Positions 55,863 to 64,000 of a DNA stretch of 64,000 nucleotides are shown piece by piece. The notes below the pieces were generated by a model that had not been told where the DNA came from, did not search any database, and was given only the letters and a program-made list of their open reading frames with translations. The stretch comes from CAWGJF01 sp963822905. GTDB taxonomy: Bacteria; Bacteroidota; Ignavibacteria; Ignavibacteriales; Ignavibacteriaceae. Location: assembly GCA_963822905.1 (NCBI GenBank), contig CAWGJF010000001.1, forward strand, positions 434,001-498,000, read 5' to 3'. The translations under genes were made by a program, and so were the position numbers. How positions within the stretch are numbered: the stretch's first letter is position 1; each line of letters opens with the position of its first letter.

Positions 55863-55985
55863 ATGAACATATTCACAATAATAACAGCAGTAATTGTTAT
55901 CGGTTTAGTCTGGGGCGGGGAAATATATTTTATCTCACGTGCAATGAATTTCGAAAAAAGAAAATCTAAAGATGGCAAAAAGTAA
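55863..55985 (+). CDS. Small subunit (MetS-like) of the NSS transporter, 40 aa
   Basis: A 40-residue protein with one membrane helix: MNIFTIITAVIVIGLVWGGE then IYFISRAMNFEKRK. The helix with IGLVWGG is the pattern of the methionine/alanine-import NSS small subunit family, whose members sit directly after the transporter gene. Here it follows the NSS transporter on the same strand, but with 630 bp of repeats and a broken nuclease gene between. It overlaps the start of holA by 14 bases. Family assignment is by pattern and context, not by a database search. Confidence 0.7.
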   Translation: MNIFTIITAVIVIGLVWGGEIYFISRAMNFEKRKSKDGKK

Positions 55986-56982
55986 AGCTCCTTCCGTACT
56001 TGAAATTTCTGCAGAACTGAAAAAGGGAAAATTAAAACCGGTTTATTATTTATTCGGCGAAGACGGCTATAGTCTCAGTAATACTCTCACAGAAATTGAA
56101 GAAACAATAAAGCCTCAAATCTCATCCGAATTTGACCAGGAAGTTTTTTATAGCGACAATTCTGATATGAATAAGATCCTCGATTTTGCAAGCGCCTTTC
56201 CATTTGGCTCTGGAAAAAAATTTATTGTATTGAAGGAAACCGAAAAAGTCTCTGATAAAAAACCTTTAAAAAATTATGCTGCATCTCCTGCAGATTTTAC
56301 AACATTAGTTTTCATTCATAACGGTACAATTACAAATCTTAATTCCGAACCATTCAAAACATTAGCAGCAGAAAATTTTCTTTTTGAAGCAAAAGAAATG
56401 AAAGGAAAGTTCTTAGTCAGCTGGTTGATAAAACATGTTTCATCTCTTGGAAAAAACATCAGTGAAGAAGATGCACAGGTTCTGATAGATATGGTTGGGG
56501 AAGACCGTCAGCTTATTGAAGCACAGCTTGAGAAGATTTTTATTTTTCTCAAAGAGAAAAAAGATATCACAACTGAAAACATACTTTCTCTTTCATCCTT
56601 TTATAAACAGTTCACAATTTTTGATCTTCAGAATGCACTCGGAAGAAAAGAAAAAGACAAAGCCCTTGAAATCGGTTTGAACCTTGTTGATAACGGCGCT
56701 GAGATGCCTTTCATAGTTGCGATGCTTACAAGATACTACACAGCAGTTGCAAGAATCGGGGAACTGCTTTCTAAAAACTCTCCCGATGCAGAAATCGCCA
56801 GGATAGTCAGAGTGCCTTCCTACTTTGTTAAAGATTATATCCGCGCAAGAAAATTTTATTCTGATGCACAAATGCGTAAGGTTTTCAGAACTTTACTGAA
56901 TACCGATCTTGCTTCAAAAACCACTTCAACCGATACAAAAACCCTGCTTGTTTTGCTGATAACTGGGATGCTTTCAGATTAG
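55972..56982 (+). CDS. holA: DNA polymerase III delta subunit
   Basis: Clamp-loader subunit that opens the sliding clamp. The N-terminal region has KLKPVYYLFGEDGYSL (about 19-34), followed by AAA-like domain features such as ASAFPFGSGKKFIVLKE and LVFIHNGTI. A long helical C-terminal part contains FTIFDLQNALGRKEKDKALE and MPFIVAMLTRYYTAVARI (about 240-258). The length of 336 is normal. The start codon lies inside the preceding 40-aa gene. Confidence 0.93.
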   Translation: MAKSKAPSVLEISAELKKGKLKPVYYLFGEDGYSLSNTLTEIEETIKPQISSEFDQEVFYSDNSDMNKILDFASAFPFGSGKKFIVLKETEKVSDKKPLKNYAASPADFTTLVFIHNGTITNLNSEPFKTLAAENFLFEAKEMKGKFLVSWLIKHVSSLGKNISEEDAQVLIDMVGEDRQLIEAQLEKIFIFLKEKKDITTENILSLSSFYKQFTIFDLQNALGRKEKDKALEIGLNLVDNGAEMPFIVAMLTRYYTAVARIGELLSKNSPDAEIARIVRVPSYFVKDYIRARKFYSDAQMRKVFRTLLNTDLASKTTSTDTKTLLVLLITGMLSD

Positions 56983-57010
56983 TCCCTAAAATTCTTCTGT
57001 ATTTAAAGGC

Positions 57011-57031
57011 TGTCACGGTCGTACCGTGACA
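57011..57031. repeat. REP-like palindrome, left flank of the transposase remnant
   Basis: TGTCACGGT / ACCGTGACA form a perfect 9-bp stem around the loop CGT. The same stem core recurs beyond the transposase at 57633. Confidence 0.85.
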
Positions 57032-57060
57032 GGGAGTAGTGATTTTGTTATATTTAATTT

Positions 57061-57613
57061 ATGGGAAGAAGAGGAAGAAATAATTTAACCGAAGAACAGT
57101 TCTTCTTTGTGACTACAACAGTGGTTAAGTTCACACCTGTTTTTGCAAACCCTCATTTTTGCGATATACTTATCTCCAACATCAAGCACTATAGAGAAAG
57201 ATATAAATTTGATATACATTATGCCATCTCATTTTCATTGGATTGTAGTTGTGAACCCAAAGTTTGGTACTATCTCTGATATTATGAGAGATATCAAGAA
57301 ATTTACTGCCTGGCGGATATTTGATACTCTGGGTGAAAATAAAGACAACCAACTCATAACAACCTTTAAGCAATCAGCAGAAGGTTTATCAGATCAAAAA
57401 ATGAAATTATGGATGAAAAGGTTTGATGATGAAGTCATTAGAGATTAGAAAATGTTCTGGGCAAAGCTGAATTATATTCATAATAACACTGTAAAAGCAG
57501 GATTGGTCAGAAGAGCAGAGGATTACAAATATTCAAGTGCTAGAAACTATATTAAGGGAGATCATTCAATGTTAGAAGTTGAGGTTGAATATGCTGGAAT
57601 AAAAACTGAATAG
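57061..57613 (+). pseudogene. REP-associated (Y1/IS200-like) transposase, broken
   Basis: The frame begins MGRRGRNNLTEEQFFFVTTT and reads normally to KHYRERYKFDIHY. It then shifts: the expected MPSHFHWIVVVNP (the HUH His motif HFHW) is found one frame over at about 57225. The second piece ends FDDEVIRD at TAG 57446, and the same frame continues KMFWAKLNYIHNNTVKAGLV to a stop at 57611. Both lesions disrupt a protein otherwise typical of the family, which moves or maintains REP palindromes. The catalytic Tyr region near the C-terminal NYIHNN is after the stop. Non-functional as it stands. Confidence 0.85.
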
Positions 57614-57632
57614 TAGTGTTGGCTTGGAATTT

Positions 57633-57655
57633 ACGTCACGGTGCGACCGTGACGT
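57633..57655. repeat. REP-like palindrome, right flank of the transposase remnant
   Basis: ACGTCACGGT / ACCGTGACGT is a perfect 10-bp stem around the loop GCG. It shares the GTCACGGT core with the palindrome at 57011, so the remnant is bracketed by matching REPs. Confidence 0.85.
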
Positions 57656-57767
57656 CCTAATATATCTGGTTCAAAAAACAATAATCTTCTCACTTTCCTC
57701 ATTTTTAAGTAATTTATCATAGTAAATCGGAAACAAATATCCAATCATTCAAGTATAAAACGGGTTA

Positions 57768-58352
57768 ATGAATAGAAATCTCCGTGATTTGACGGATGAA
57801 GAACTGATACTGGAATTTCAGAAAAACGATACTGAACAGGCTTTTGAAATTCTGGTTCAGCGGTACAAAAATCCTTTAACAAACTTCGTCTTCAGATTTC
57901 TGGGAGATTATGAGGAATGTGCTGATGTTGTGCAGGAAACGATGATAAAAGTTTTTCGCTATAAAGATACTTACAGTTCTGTTGCAAAATTTTCTACATG
58001 GATTTATACTATTGCCGGGAATCTTGCAAGGACTGAGTACAGAAAGCAAAGAAGGCGCAGCTTCTTTTCAATCAGCGATTACGGAGATGAAAATAAACAG
58101 TATGATATTCCGGATGAAAGTTATCGTCCGGATAAAATGACTGACAGCGGCATTAAAGAAGAATTAATTCAGAAAGCGTTATTAAAAGTGAAACCGGTTT
58201 ACCGAGAAGCAGTTGTACTAAGAGATATCCAGGGATTGTCTTATGAAGAAATTTCAGGAATACTCGGAGTGAACGAAGGCACTGTAAAATCAAGAATAAA
58301 CAGGGGTAGAGCAGTTTTGCAGGATTTGTTGAAAGACATTTATAAAGAATAG
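57768..58352 (+). CDS. ECF-type RNA polymerase sigma factor, 194 aa
   Basis: Region 2 is clear (LVQRYKNPLTNFVFRFLGDY, ECADVVQETMIKVFRYKDTY) and region 4 has YREAVVLRDIQGLSYEEISG with LGVNEGTVKSRINRGRAVL. The length of 194 is normal. The following gene, nine bases away, has one membrane helix and is the likely anti-sigma factor, so this is probably an envelope-stress or similar sigma factor (RpoE-like). Confidence 0.95.
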   Translation: MNRNLRDLTDEELILEFQKNDTEQAFEILVQRYKNPLTNFVFRFLGDYEECADVVQETMIKVFRYKDTYSSVAKFSTWIYTIAGNLARTEYRKQRRRSFFSISDYGDENKQYDIPDESYRPDKMTDSGIKEELIQKALLKVKPVYREAVVLRDIQGLSYEEISGILGVNEGTVKSRINRGRAVLQDLLKDIYKE

Positions 58353-58360
58353 GTGATGCT

Positions 58361-59113
58361 ATGAAAAATGAAAATGATGAAAACAAATACAAAAAAGTAA
58401 CTGAAACATTAGGTGAACTTCAAAAAGTTTCCGCTCCTCCAAATTTCGAAGCAAACCTAATGAGAAAAATCAGGTCTGGTAAAATTGAAAAGGGAGAAAC
58501 CGGGATAGGGAAACTATTTCTACCAAACAGACTTATTCCTTCACTTGGTTTGATTACCATCGCTGTAATTATCTTTTTTGTTGTTGATGTAAATTCAGAA
58601 AAATTGGAAAACCCGTTATTAATGGATCCAAGAGTAAGGGAAGATGTTGTTGCAGTTTCAGATGATTCTGGAATGAATGAAATCCAGGAAGAAATAGATA
58701 AACAGGAAATAACTGATGAGAAAAAAGCTGTTGAAAAGCCGACAATAAAAAAGAAAGATGAGAGACAGGATCAGACTTTTAGTAAAGAAAATTCCGGAAG
58801 AGTTATGGAAATGCAGGATGCCGATAAAATGACCGGCGGAGAGCGTATGGAAGGTTTATCAAAAACTCAGAACCGGCCAATGGAATTTACAACTGTGGAT
58901 TCGTTGACTACATTGAAATCAAAAGACTCGAAAGTTCTTACAACAAAACCAGTCAGTAATCTTACATCATTATCCTCCGGGAAAATAGATTCGACTAAAC
59001 AGGAATTCAATTTCAGACAGATCCAGTTGAATGCTGCAGAACAGAATGTTGTAAATCAACTAAAAGAAAAGGTTCAGTCTGAAGAAACCAGCAGAACAAA
59101 AAAGAAACAATAA
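58361..59113 (+). CDS. Probable membrane anti-sigma factor, 250 aa
   Basis: The N-terminal 50 residues (KKVTETLGELQKVSAPPNFE) resemble the cytoplasmic part of anti-sigma factors. One membrane helix follows (SLGLITIAVIIFFVVDV, about 68-84). The rest is a charged, Lys/Glu/Thr-rich periplasmic region without recognisable domain. It is directly downstream of the sigma gene. The assignment rests on position and topology; there is no zinc-binding anti-sigma HxxxCxxC motif. Confidence 0.72.
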   Translation: MKNENDENKYKKVTETLGELQKVSAPPNFEANLMRKIRSGKIEKGETGIGKLFLPNRLIPSLGLITIAVIIFFVVDVNSEKLENPLLMDPRVREDVVAVSDDSGMNEIQEEIDKQEITDEKKAVEKPTIKKKDERQDQTFSKENSGRVMEMQDADKMTGGERMEGLSKTQNRPMEFTTVDSLTTLKSKDSKVLTTKPVSNLTSLSSGKIDSTKQEFNFRQIQLNAAEQNVVNQLKEKVQSEETSRTKKKQ

Positions 59114-59208
59114 TATGCGATTATAGCTGGTTTTGTTAATTTTCATTTGAATATCAGGATAATATTTATATATTTACGGCTCAATTTTAAGAGAAATTTA
59201 GGTTAATT

Positions 59209-59463
59209 ATGAAAAAAGGAATTCACCCGGATTACAGACCGGTAGTTTTTCAGGATGGCTCCTGTGATTTTGCAATATTATCAAGATCAACGATTAGAAC
59301 TTCTGATACCATAAAGTGGACAGATGGGAATACATATCCATTGGTAAAATTGGAAATCAGTAGTGGGTCTCATCCTTTCTTTACAGGTAAGCAGAAGTTG
59401 CTTGATACAGCTGGTAGAGTAGAGAAATTTCAAAGGAAATACGGAAAGAAAAAAACTTCTTAA
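59209..59463 (+). CDS. rpmE2: 50S ribosomal protein L31, type B
   Basis: The sequence MKKGIHPDYRPVVFQDGSCD is the type B L31 start, without the zinc Cys motif of type A. TYPLVKLEISSGSHPFFTGK (about 43-62) and LLDTAGRVEKFQRKYGKK are family hallmarks. The length of 84 is normal. It stands alone with its own terminator. Type B often replaces zinc-dependent L31 under zinc shortage, but no Zur-like site was recognised here. Confidence 0.96.
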   Translation: MKKGIHPDYRPVVFQDGSCDFAILSRSTIRTSDTIKWTDGNTYPLVKLEISSGSHPFFTGKQKLLDTAGRVEKFQRKYGKKKTS

Positions 59464-59487
59464 AGAGTTTTCTGATCTTTACAAAAC

Positions 59488-59517
59488 AAAAAGCCAGGTT
59501 TTATCTGGCTTTTTTTA
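59488..59517 (+). terminator. Rho-independent terminator after rpmE2
   Basis: The stem AAAAAGCCAG / CTGGCTTTTT with a 7-nt loop continues into a long T run. Confidence 0.9.
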
Positions 59518-59591
59518 TTTATTAGCGATATTCTAATTTTAAGGAGTCATCCCGTTCTGCAATTGCGGTATCGGGATCTGATTAATTAGAT

Positions 59592-59637
59592 GGATTCTGA
59601 AATAAACCTGTCCTGCCGACAGGTCAGGATTCAGAAA
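59592..59637. repeat. Palindromic repeat of the CCTGCCGACAGG type
   Basis: The inverted pair ACCTGTC / GACAGGT (59606-59624) around CTGCC is nested in GGATTCTGA / GGATTCAGAA. Upstream, GTCATCCCGTTCTGC (59547) resembles the start of the TGTCATTTCGA family. This 252-bp gap between rpmE2 and the next gene otherwise holds nothing I can support. Confidence 0.6.
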
Positions 59638-59715
59638 GACCCTTTTTATTATTCACAGGATTCTGAGCTTAAAAAGCATTAAATTAACCTGATATTTTTC
59701 ATTAAGTAACCCCAA

Positions 59716-60978
59716 ATGCAAATCTGTATTTTCGAAGATTCTGATTACATAAATTTTGAACCGCTCTCATTGTCCAGACCGGTTTATGATCTTTTCTGTG
59801 GAACCAGCACACTTAAAAATAAAATTATAAATGAGTTCCTTGGTTCAGAATTTTCACTTTTTTGCAGAGAGTATCTTGCTGAGTTTGAAAAATCAGCAAA
59901 CCAGGATTTTTTAGTAAATGAACTGAGAGGAGATTCCTGTTTATTAATAAACGGCAGATTACTTGAACCGGAAAAGTTTGCAACACAGATTCCGGAAAAG
60001 TTTAAAGAATCAAAAGTTTATTTAAACGATGGGATTTATGTCGCTGCTTTTATAACTGGAAAACATTTTGATCAACTAAAGAATAATCCTCAATTAATTT
60101 TCGATAAAAATTTCTTTGATGGAATAGCAAAAGAGAAAACTGAGTTAAAATTAATTAAATATATCTGGGAGTTTATTAGTCTAAATGGTGATTTTATTAA
60201 AAAAGATATTAGCAAGCTTACAGAATCCGGGAACGGGAAAATATCAAAACCAAAAGCAGAAAAATTTCCAGGCGTTCATTTTATAAATCAGGAAAGTATT
60301 TTTGTTGGAAAAGAAATTATAATAAAACCAGGTGTTGTTATCGATGCAACCGAAGGTCCGGTTTTTATTGATGATGATTCTGAAATATTTCCTAATGTTG
60401 TGATTGAAGGTCCCTGTTATATCGGGAAGTCAAGTAAAATTAAAAGTTGTGCTATGATTTATAAAAATGTTTCAATTGGGAATGTTTGCAAAGTTGGCGG
60501 TGAGGTTGAAGATTCTATAATTATGTCTTATTCAAATAAACAGCATTCCGGGTTTTTAGGACATTCATATCTTGGAAGCTGGATAAATATTGGTGCAGAC
60601 ACAAATAACAGCGATCTGAAAAATAATTACTCAACTGTTAAGGTTACTTTAAGAGAAAAACTGATCGACACTTCACTGCAATTTCTTGGATTGATTATGG
60701 GCGATCATTCCAAAACCGGGATAAACACCATGTTTAATACAGGGACAGTAGTTGGTTTTTCAAGTAATGTATTTGGATCAGGATTCCCGCCTAAATTTAT
60801 TCCTTCATTTTCCTGGGGTGGTGCTGATTCACTGACCACTTATGATTTTGATAAAGCTATTGATACAGCAAAAGTTGTTTATAAAAGAAGAAATAAGAAT
60901 TTTGATACTAATGACAAAAAAATATTCGAGCATATTTTTAACTTAACGGGAAAAGAAAGAGAACGAAGAGGAATATAG
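59716..60978 (+). CDS. GlmU-like putative sugar-phosphate nucleotidyltransferase, 420 aa
   Basis: The N-terminal domain (MQICIFEDSDYINFEPLSLS, RPVYDLFCGTSTLKNKI) is the NTP_transf_4 type found in Bacteroidota. The C-terminal half is a left-handed beta-helix of hexapeptide repeats: IIIKPGVVIDATEGPVFIDD, EIFPNVVIEGPCYIGKSSKI and GNVCKVGGEVEDSIIM. HSKTGINTMFNTGTVVGFSS is conserved in GlmU-like acetyl/uridyltransferases. The exact sugar is unknown. Its stop overlaps the GTG of rsmB. Confidence 0.87.
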   Translation: MQICIFEDSDYINFEPLSLSRPVYDLFCGTSTLKNKIINEFLGSEFSLFCREYLAEFEKSANQDFLVNELRGDSCLLINGRLLEPEKFATQIPEKFKESKVYLNDGIYVAAFITGKHFDQLKNNPQLIFDKNFFDGIAKEKTELKLIKYIWEFISLNGDFIKKDISKLTESGNGKISKPKAEKFPGVHFINQESIFVGKEIIIKPGVVIDATEGPVFIDDDSEIFPNVVIEGPCYIGKSSKIKSCAMIYKNVSIGNVCKVGGEVEDSIIMSYSNKQHSGFLGHSYLGSWINIGADTNNSDLKNNYSTVKVTLREKLIDTSLQFLGLIMGDHSKTGINTMFNTGTVVGFSSNVFGSGFPPKFIPSFSWGGADSLTTYDFDKAIDTAKVVYKRRNKNFDTNDKKIFEHIFNLTGKERERRGI

Positions 60979-62372
60979 TGGAAGAAGAAAAAAAAGCAAC
61001 ACAGGACAATTTTCAACTGGAATATCATACTATCCAGGCTTTATATGAAGGAGTAAGAGGACTTGCTGTTAAGATTCTGAATCGTGTTGAGCGAACTGAT
61101 GCTTATCTTGAAAGACTTCTTGATAACGAAATGCGAAACTCTGAACTTAAAGGTGCGGACAAAGCTTTGCTTTATGAAATTGTACATGGCGTTGTGAGAT
61201 GGATGGGACGGCTTGACTGGATTTTAAATGGTTTTTACAAAGGTACTTTTTCGAAGGCAATTCCTAATCTGAAAAACGGTTTGCGTGTTGCTTTGTATCA
61301 AATCTTGTTTCTAGATCGTGTGCCGGATTATGCTGCAGTTAATGAAGCTGTCGATTTTGTAAAAAAATTACAGGGACAAAAACCTGCCGATCTTACTAAT
61401 GCAGTATTAAGAAATATAATTAGGAGCAAAAACGCAATCCGTTATCCTTCTGCAGAAGAAGATACTATCGGGTATTTAAGTGCTTATTATTCTCACCCGT
61501 CCTGGCTTGTTAAAAGATACGTTGAAAGATTTACCAGGGAAGAAACAGAAAACCTTTTAGCTGCAAACAATGAAAAACCATATCTTACTTTGCGATTTAA
61601 TTCTCAACGTGCAAAACCTGAAGAATTTAAAGAGCTTCTCGATTCCGTAAATCTAAAATATTCTCCCGGCAGATATTTACCGGAATTTTTTAAATTACAA
61701 AACCTTACCAACATAACGGCATGGGAATATTTTGGGAAAGGTTTTTTTAATATTCAGGATGAAAGTGCCGGGCTTGCATGCAGGTTAATGGATGTCAGTG
61801 ACGGAATGCGTATCCTGGATTTATGTGCTGCTCCCGGTGGGAAGACAGCTTATCTGGCTGCGTTGATGCATTCAACAGGTGAAATTGTTGCACTTGACCG
61901 CTTTGAAAGCAGACTTAAATTGTTGGAAAATAATATGAATAGGCTCGGAATCACAAATGTTAAAACTATAGAAACTGATGCAATGGAATTTAATGATGAA
62001 CCATTTGACAGAGTTCTTGCAGATGTTCCCTGCACCGGGACCGGAACTCTATCAAAAAAACCCGACATAAAATGGAAGAAAGACCTTTTCGATCTTAGGG
62101 GTATTTTAAAAACGCAGCAGAAATTGTTAGGTAAAGCTGCGCAGCTTGTTAAACCCGGTGGGATTGTTGTCTATAGTACCTGCTCAATCGAACCGGAAGA
62201 AAATTTCCAGGTTGTTAAAAAATTTCTTGATGAAAACCCTAACTTTAAACTTGAAAGCGCACAGGATAAATTTCCGCCAGAAATTCTTGATGAAAACGGT
62301 TGCGTGCAAACTTTTCCTCATCGACACAAAATGGATGGAGCGTTCGCTGCTAAACTTGTGAGGATTAGTTAA
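60978..62372 (+). CDS. rsmB: 16S rRNA (cytosine(967)-C5)-methyltransferase
   Basis: Methylates C967 of 16S rRNA. A NusB-like N-terminal domain (about 25-160; DKALLYEIVHGVVRWMGRLD) precedes the methyltransferase domain. LDLCAAPGGKTAYLA is the SAM-binding motif, DVPCTGTGTLSKKPDIKW carries one conserved Cys, and VVYSTCSIEPEENFQVV the other. The length of 464 is normal. The GTG start overlaps the preceding stop. Confidence 0.95.
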   Translation: MEEEKKATQDNFQLEYHTIQALYEGVRGLAVKILNRVERTDAYLERLLDNEMRNSELKGADKALLYEIVHGVVRWMGRLDWILNGFYKGTFSKAIPNLKNGLRVALYQILFLDRVPDYAAVNEAVDFVKKLQGQKPADLTNAVLRNIIRSKNAIRYPSAEEDTIGYLSAYYSHPSWLVKRYVERFTREETENLLAANNEKPYLTLRFNSQRAKPEEFKELLDSVNLKYSPGRYLPEFFKLQNLTNITAWEYFGKGFFNIQDESAGLACRLMDVSDGMRILDLCAAPGGKTAYLAALMHSTGEIVALDRFESRLKLLENNMNRLGITNVKTIETDAMEFNDEPFDRVLADVPCTGTGTLSKKPDIKWKKDLFDLRGILKTQQKLLGKAAQLVKPGGIVVYSTCSIEPEENFQVVKKFLDENPNFKLESAQDKFPPEILDENGCVQTFPHRHKMDGAFAAKLVRIS

Positions 62373-62401
62373 ATAAACATTATTAAATTAATAGTTAAAA
62401 A

Positions 62402-63280
62402 ATGCTTGATCAGTTTGCCGAAGAATTAAAAAACGCCCGTGAAAAAAGCGGGATAACATTGCAGCAAATGGCTGCAAAATCCCGGATTGATATTAAATTC
62501 CTTGAAGCTATTGATCATGGTAATTTCAGCTTTTTACCTGAACTATATGTAAAAGCTTTTTTAAAACAGTATGCAAAATCTATTGGACTCGATGAGGAAG
62601 AAACTGTAAAAAAGTATGAAGCTGCAAAAAAAGGTATATTACATGCAGATGAGGACGAACAAAAAACTACTTCAACCGGGCAACCCGCAGCACAGCCTTC
62701 ACAGGCAACAACACAAACACCAAAACAACCTGTAAAAACTTATGTTGACCCCGGTACTTCACAACAAAAACCTGGAGGCGGTCAGGATCAAAAAACAACA
62801 ATGATAATGATTGCTTCTGTTATTGGGGTAATTGCTTTGACAATAATTTTATATTTGATAGTCTTTCAGAAAAGCTCAGATATTATTGTTGAAGAAAAAC
62901 CGTTTGATGAAGTCCTTCAGGATTCGCAACCACGGTTTACAGAAGAAAAAAATAAAGAGAGTGAAACATCAACAACTCCAGTGTTCACGGATAGTTTGTT
63001 GTTAAAATTTACTAATATTGATTCATCCGATACTTCCTGGATATATGTTATTTCTGATAATAAAATAGCTGATGAGTTTATGCTTTTCCCGCGGAAAACA
63101 AAAATTGTTAAAGCTGCTTCTGCTTTTGAATTTACACTTGGCAATTCAGGCGTAATAAGGCTACAACTGGGAGATAAACCTCTTCCATTTGAGGGAAGAA
63201 GTCATTCCGTAAGATATTTCAAAGTTGATAATTCAGGAATTCAAAAACTAAATTCACCACCATCCTTAAACCAAAATTAG
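62402..63280 (+). CDS. RodZ-like helix-turn-helix membrane protein, 292 aa
   Basis: The N-terminal HTH (LKNAREKSGITLQQMAAKSR, IDIKFLEAIDHGNFSFLPE) is that of RodZ/HTH_25 proteins that link MreB to the membrane. A Gln/Thr/Pro-rich linker (about 85-135) is followed by one membrane helix (MIMIASVIGVIALTIILYLI, about 137-156) and a C-terminal DUF4115-type beta domain. The topology supports a cytoskeletal anchor role. ligA starts immediately after the stop. Confidence 0.87.
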   Translation: MLDQFAEELKNAREKSGITLQQMAAKSRIDIKFLEAIDHGNFSFLPELYVKAFLKQYAKSIGLDEEETVKKYEAAKKGILHADEDEQKTTSTGQPAAQPSQATTQTPKQPVKTYVDPGTSQQKPGGGQDQKTTMIMIASVIGVIALTIILYLIVFQKSSDIIVEEKPFDEVLQDSQPRFTEEKNKESETSTTPVFTDSLLLKFTNIDSSDTSWIYVISDNKIADEFMLFPRKTKIVKAASAFEFTLGNSGVIRLQLGDKPLPFEGRSHSVRYFKVDNSGIQKLNSPPSLNQN

Positions 63281-64000
63281 ATGGCAACCAGCGTTGAAAA
63301 ACAGATTGAATCACTGCGTGAAAAAATCCGTGAACACGACTATAAATATTACATTCTTGCTGAGCCTTCAATAAGTGATAAAGAATATGACGAGCTTATT
63401 AAGAAGCTTGAAAAGCTTGAGAAAGAAAATCCGCAATTAATAACCCCTGATTCTCCGACCCAAAGAGTTAGTAATGATCTTACAAAAGTTTTTAACCCGG
63501 TTACCCATAAAGTGCCTATGCTTAGTCTTGCAAACACATATAACGAAGATGAGTTATTTGATTTTGATAGAAGAGTTAGAGAAGCTTTAGATGAAAATGA
63601 AAAAGTTGAATTCATTATTGAATATAAAATAGACGGGGCTTCTGTAAGTATAAATTATGTTGAAGGGTTATTAAAGACAGCTGCAACAAGAGGAGATGGA
63701 ACTATTGGTGAAGAAATTACAACCAATGTAAAAACAATTAAAAGCATTCCTTTAAAGTTCAAAAAGGATAAATCAATTAAATATAAATTAAATAATATTG
63801 AAGTTCGTGGCGAAATCTTCATGAACATTGAAGAATTCATAAAATTAAATAAGGAAAGGGAATTGAATGGGGAAAAGCTCTTTGCCAATCCGAGAAACTC
63901 CGCTGCCGGTACTTTAAAGATGCAGGATCCTTCAATCGTGGCAAAAAGACCTTTAAACATTTTTGTTTATTATCTTATCAGTCCAGGTGATGAAATTTCT
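63281..64000 (+). CDS. ligA: NAD+-dependent DNA ligase (partial, runs off the window)
   Basis: Seals nicks with NAD+. The first 240 residues are present: REKIREHDYKYYILAEPSIS and DKEYDELIKKLEKLE are the Ia domain, and TPDSPTQRVS is typical. The adenylated Lys116 lies in EYKIDG, and TRGDGTIGEEITTNVKTIKS follows. NPRNSAAGTLKMQD is the next conserved box. The start is the ATG directly after the RodZ-like stop. The C-terminal OB, zinc, HhH and BRCT parts are beyond the window. Confidence 0.97.
   Translation, partial: MATSVEKQIESLREKIREHDYKYYILAEPSISDKEYDELIKKLEKLEKENPQLITPDSPTQRVSNDLTKVFNPVTHKVPMLSLANTYNEDELFDFDRRVREALDENEKVEFIIEYKIDGASVSINYVEGLLKTAATRGDGTIGEEITTNVKTIKSIPLKFKKDKSIKYKLNNIEVRGEIFMNIEEFIKLNKERELNGEKLFANPRNSAAGTLKMQDPSIVAKRPLNIFVYYLISPGDEIS

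Overview
The window reads as a contiguous, gene-dense piece of a low-GC bacterial chromosome. The best fit is the Ignavibacteria/Chlorobi side of the Bacteroidota. Four secreted proteins end in the type IX secretion C-terminal domain with the NYPNPFNP-type motif that is abundant in Ignavibacteria. There is also a one-protein hybrid two-component regulator (propeller, kinase, receiver, AraC), many starts have weak or no Shine-Dalgarno sequence, and TTG/GTG starts are common. No rRNA, tRNA, CRISPR array or prophage was seen. The taxonomic assignment is inferred from protein style only.

Layout. 1-13 kb: a reverse-strand hybrid two-component regulator with two small reverse genes beyond it, a PD-(D/E)XK-like protein, an orphan DNA methyltransferase, L-2-hydroxyglutarate oxidase, a YceI protein, a LOG-family protein, a cyclic-nucleotide-binding potassium channel, and a small-multidrug-export family protein. 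13-28 kb: 4-alpha-glucanotransferase, a thioredoxin-like lipoprotein, a secreted five-heme cytochrome and a smaller companion (both type IX cargo), then an envelope cluster. That cluster holds two lipoproteins, a beta-barrel/transglutaminase-like fusion, a FecR/TPR protein and two subtilisin-like type IX proteases. 28.6-38 kb: the classical rimP-nusA-infB-rbfA-truB-ribF-rpsO-pnp translation/RNA operon. 38-48.3 kb: RNase G, gcvT, comB, ftsK, lolA, a flippase-like membrane protein, uppP and a peptidyl-prolyl isomerase. 48.3-53.7 kb: an accessory stretch of small genes separated by a repeated hairpin leader, with several genes broken by frameshifts, including a dead BglII-type restriction-modification pair. 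53.7-57.7 kb: a sodium:neurotransmitter-symporter-type transporter, repeats with a broken GIY-YIG gene, the transporter's likely 40-residue small subunit, holA, and a dead REP-associated transposase flanked by matching palindromes. 57.7-64 kb: an ECF sigma/anti-sigma pair, rpmE type B, a GlmU-like protein, rsmB, a RodZ-like protein and the start of ligA.

The most interesting material is non-coding or decayed. At least five families of palindromic elements are present. One is inserted in frame inside a protease sorting domain. One surrounds a GIY-YIG remnant and separates a transporter from its small subunit. One brackets a broken transposase. One is repeated five times between accessory genes. 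No complete, clearly new defence or metabolic system can be claimed from the sequence alone. The best candidates for something undescribed are the hairpin-separated accessory array (48.3-52.2 kb) and the barrel/transglutaminase/FecR/subtilase envelope cluster (18.9-27.9 kb).
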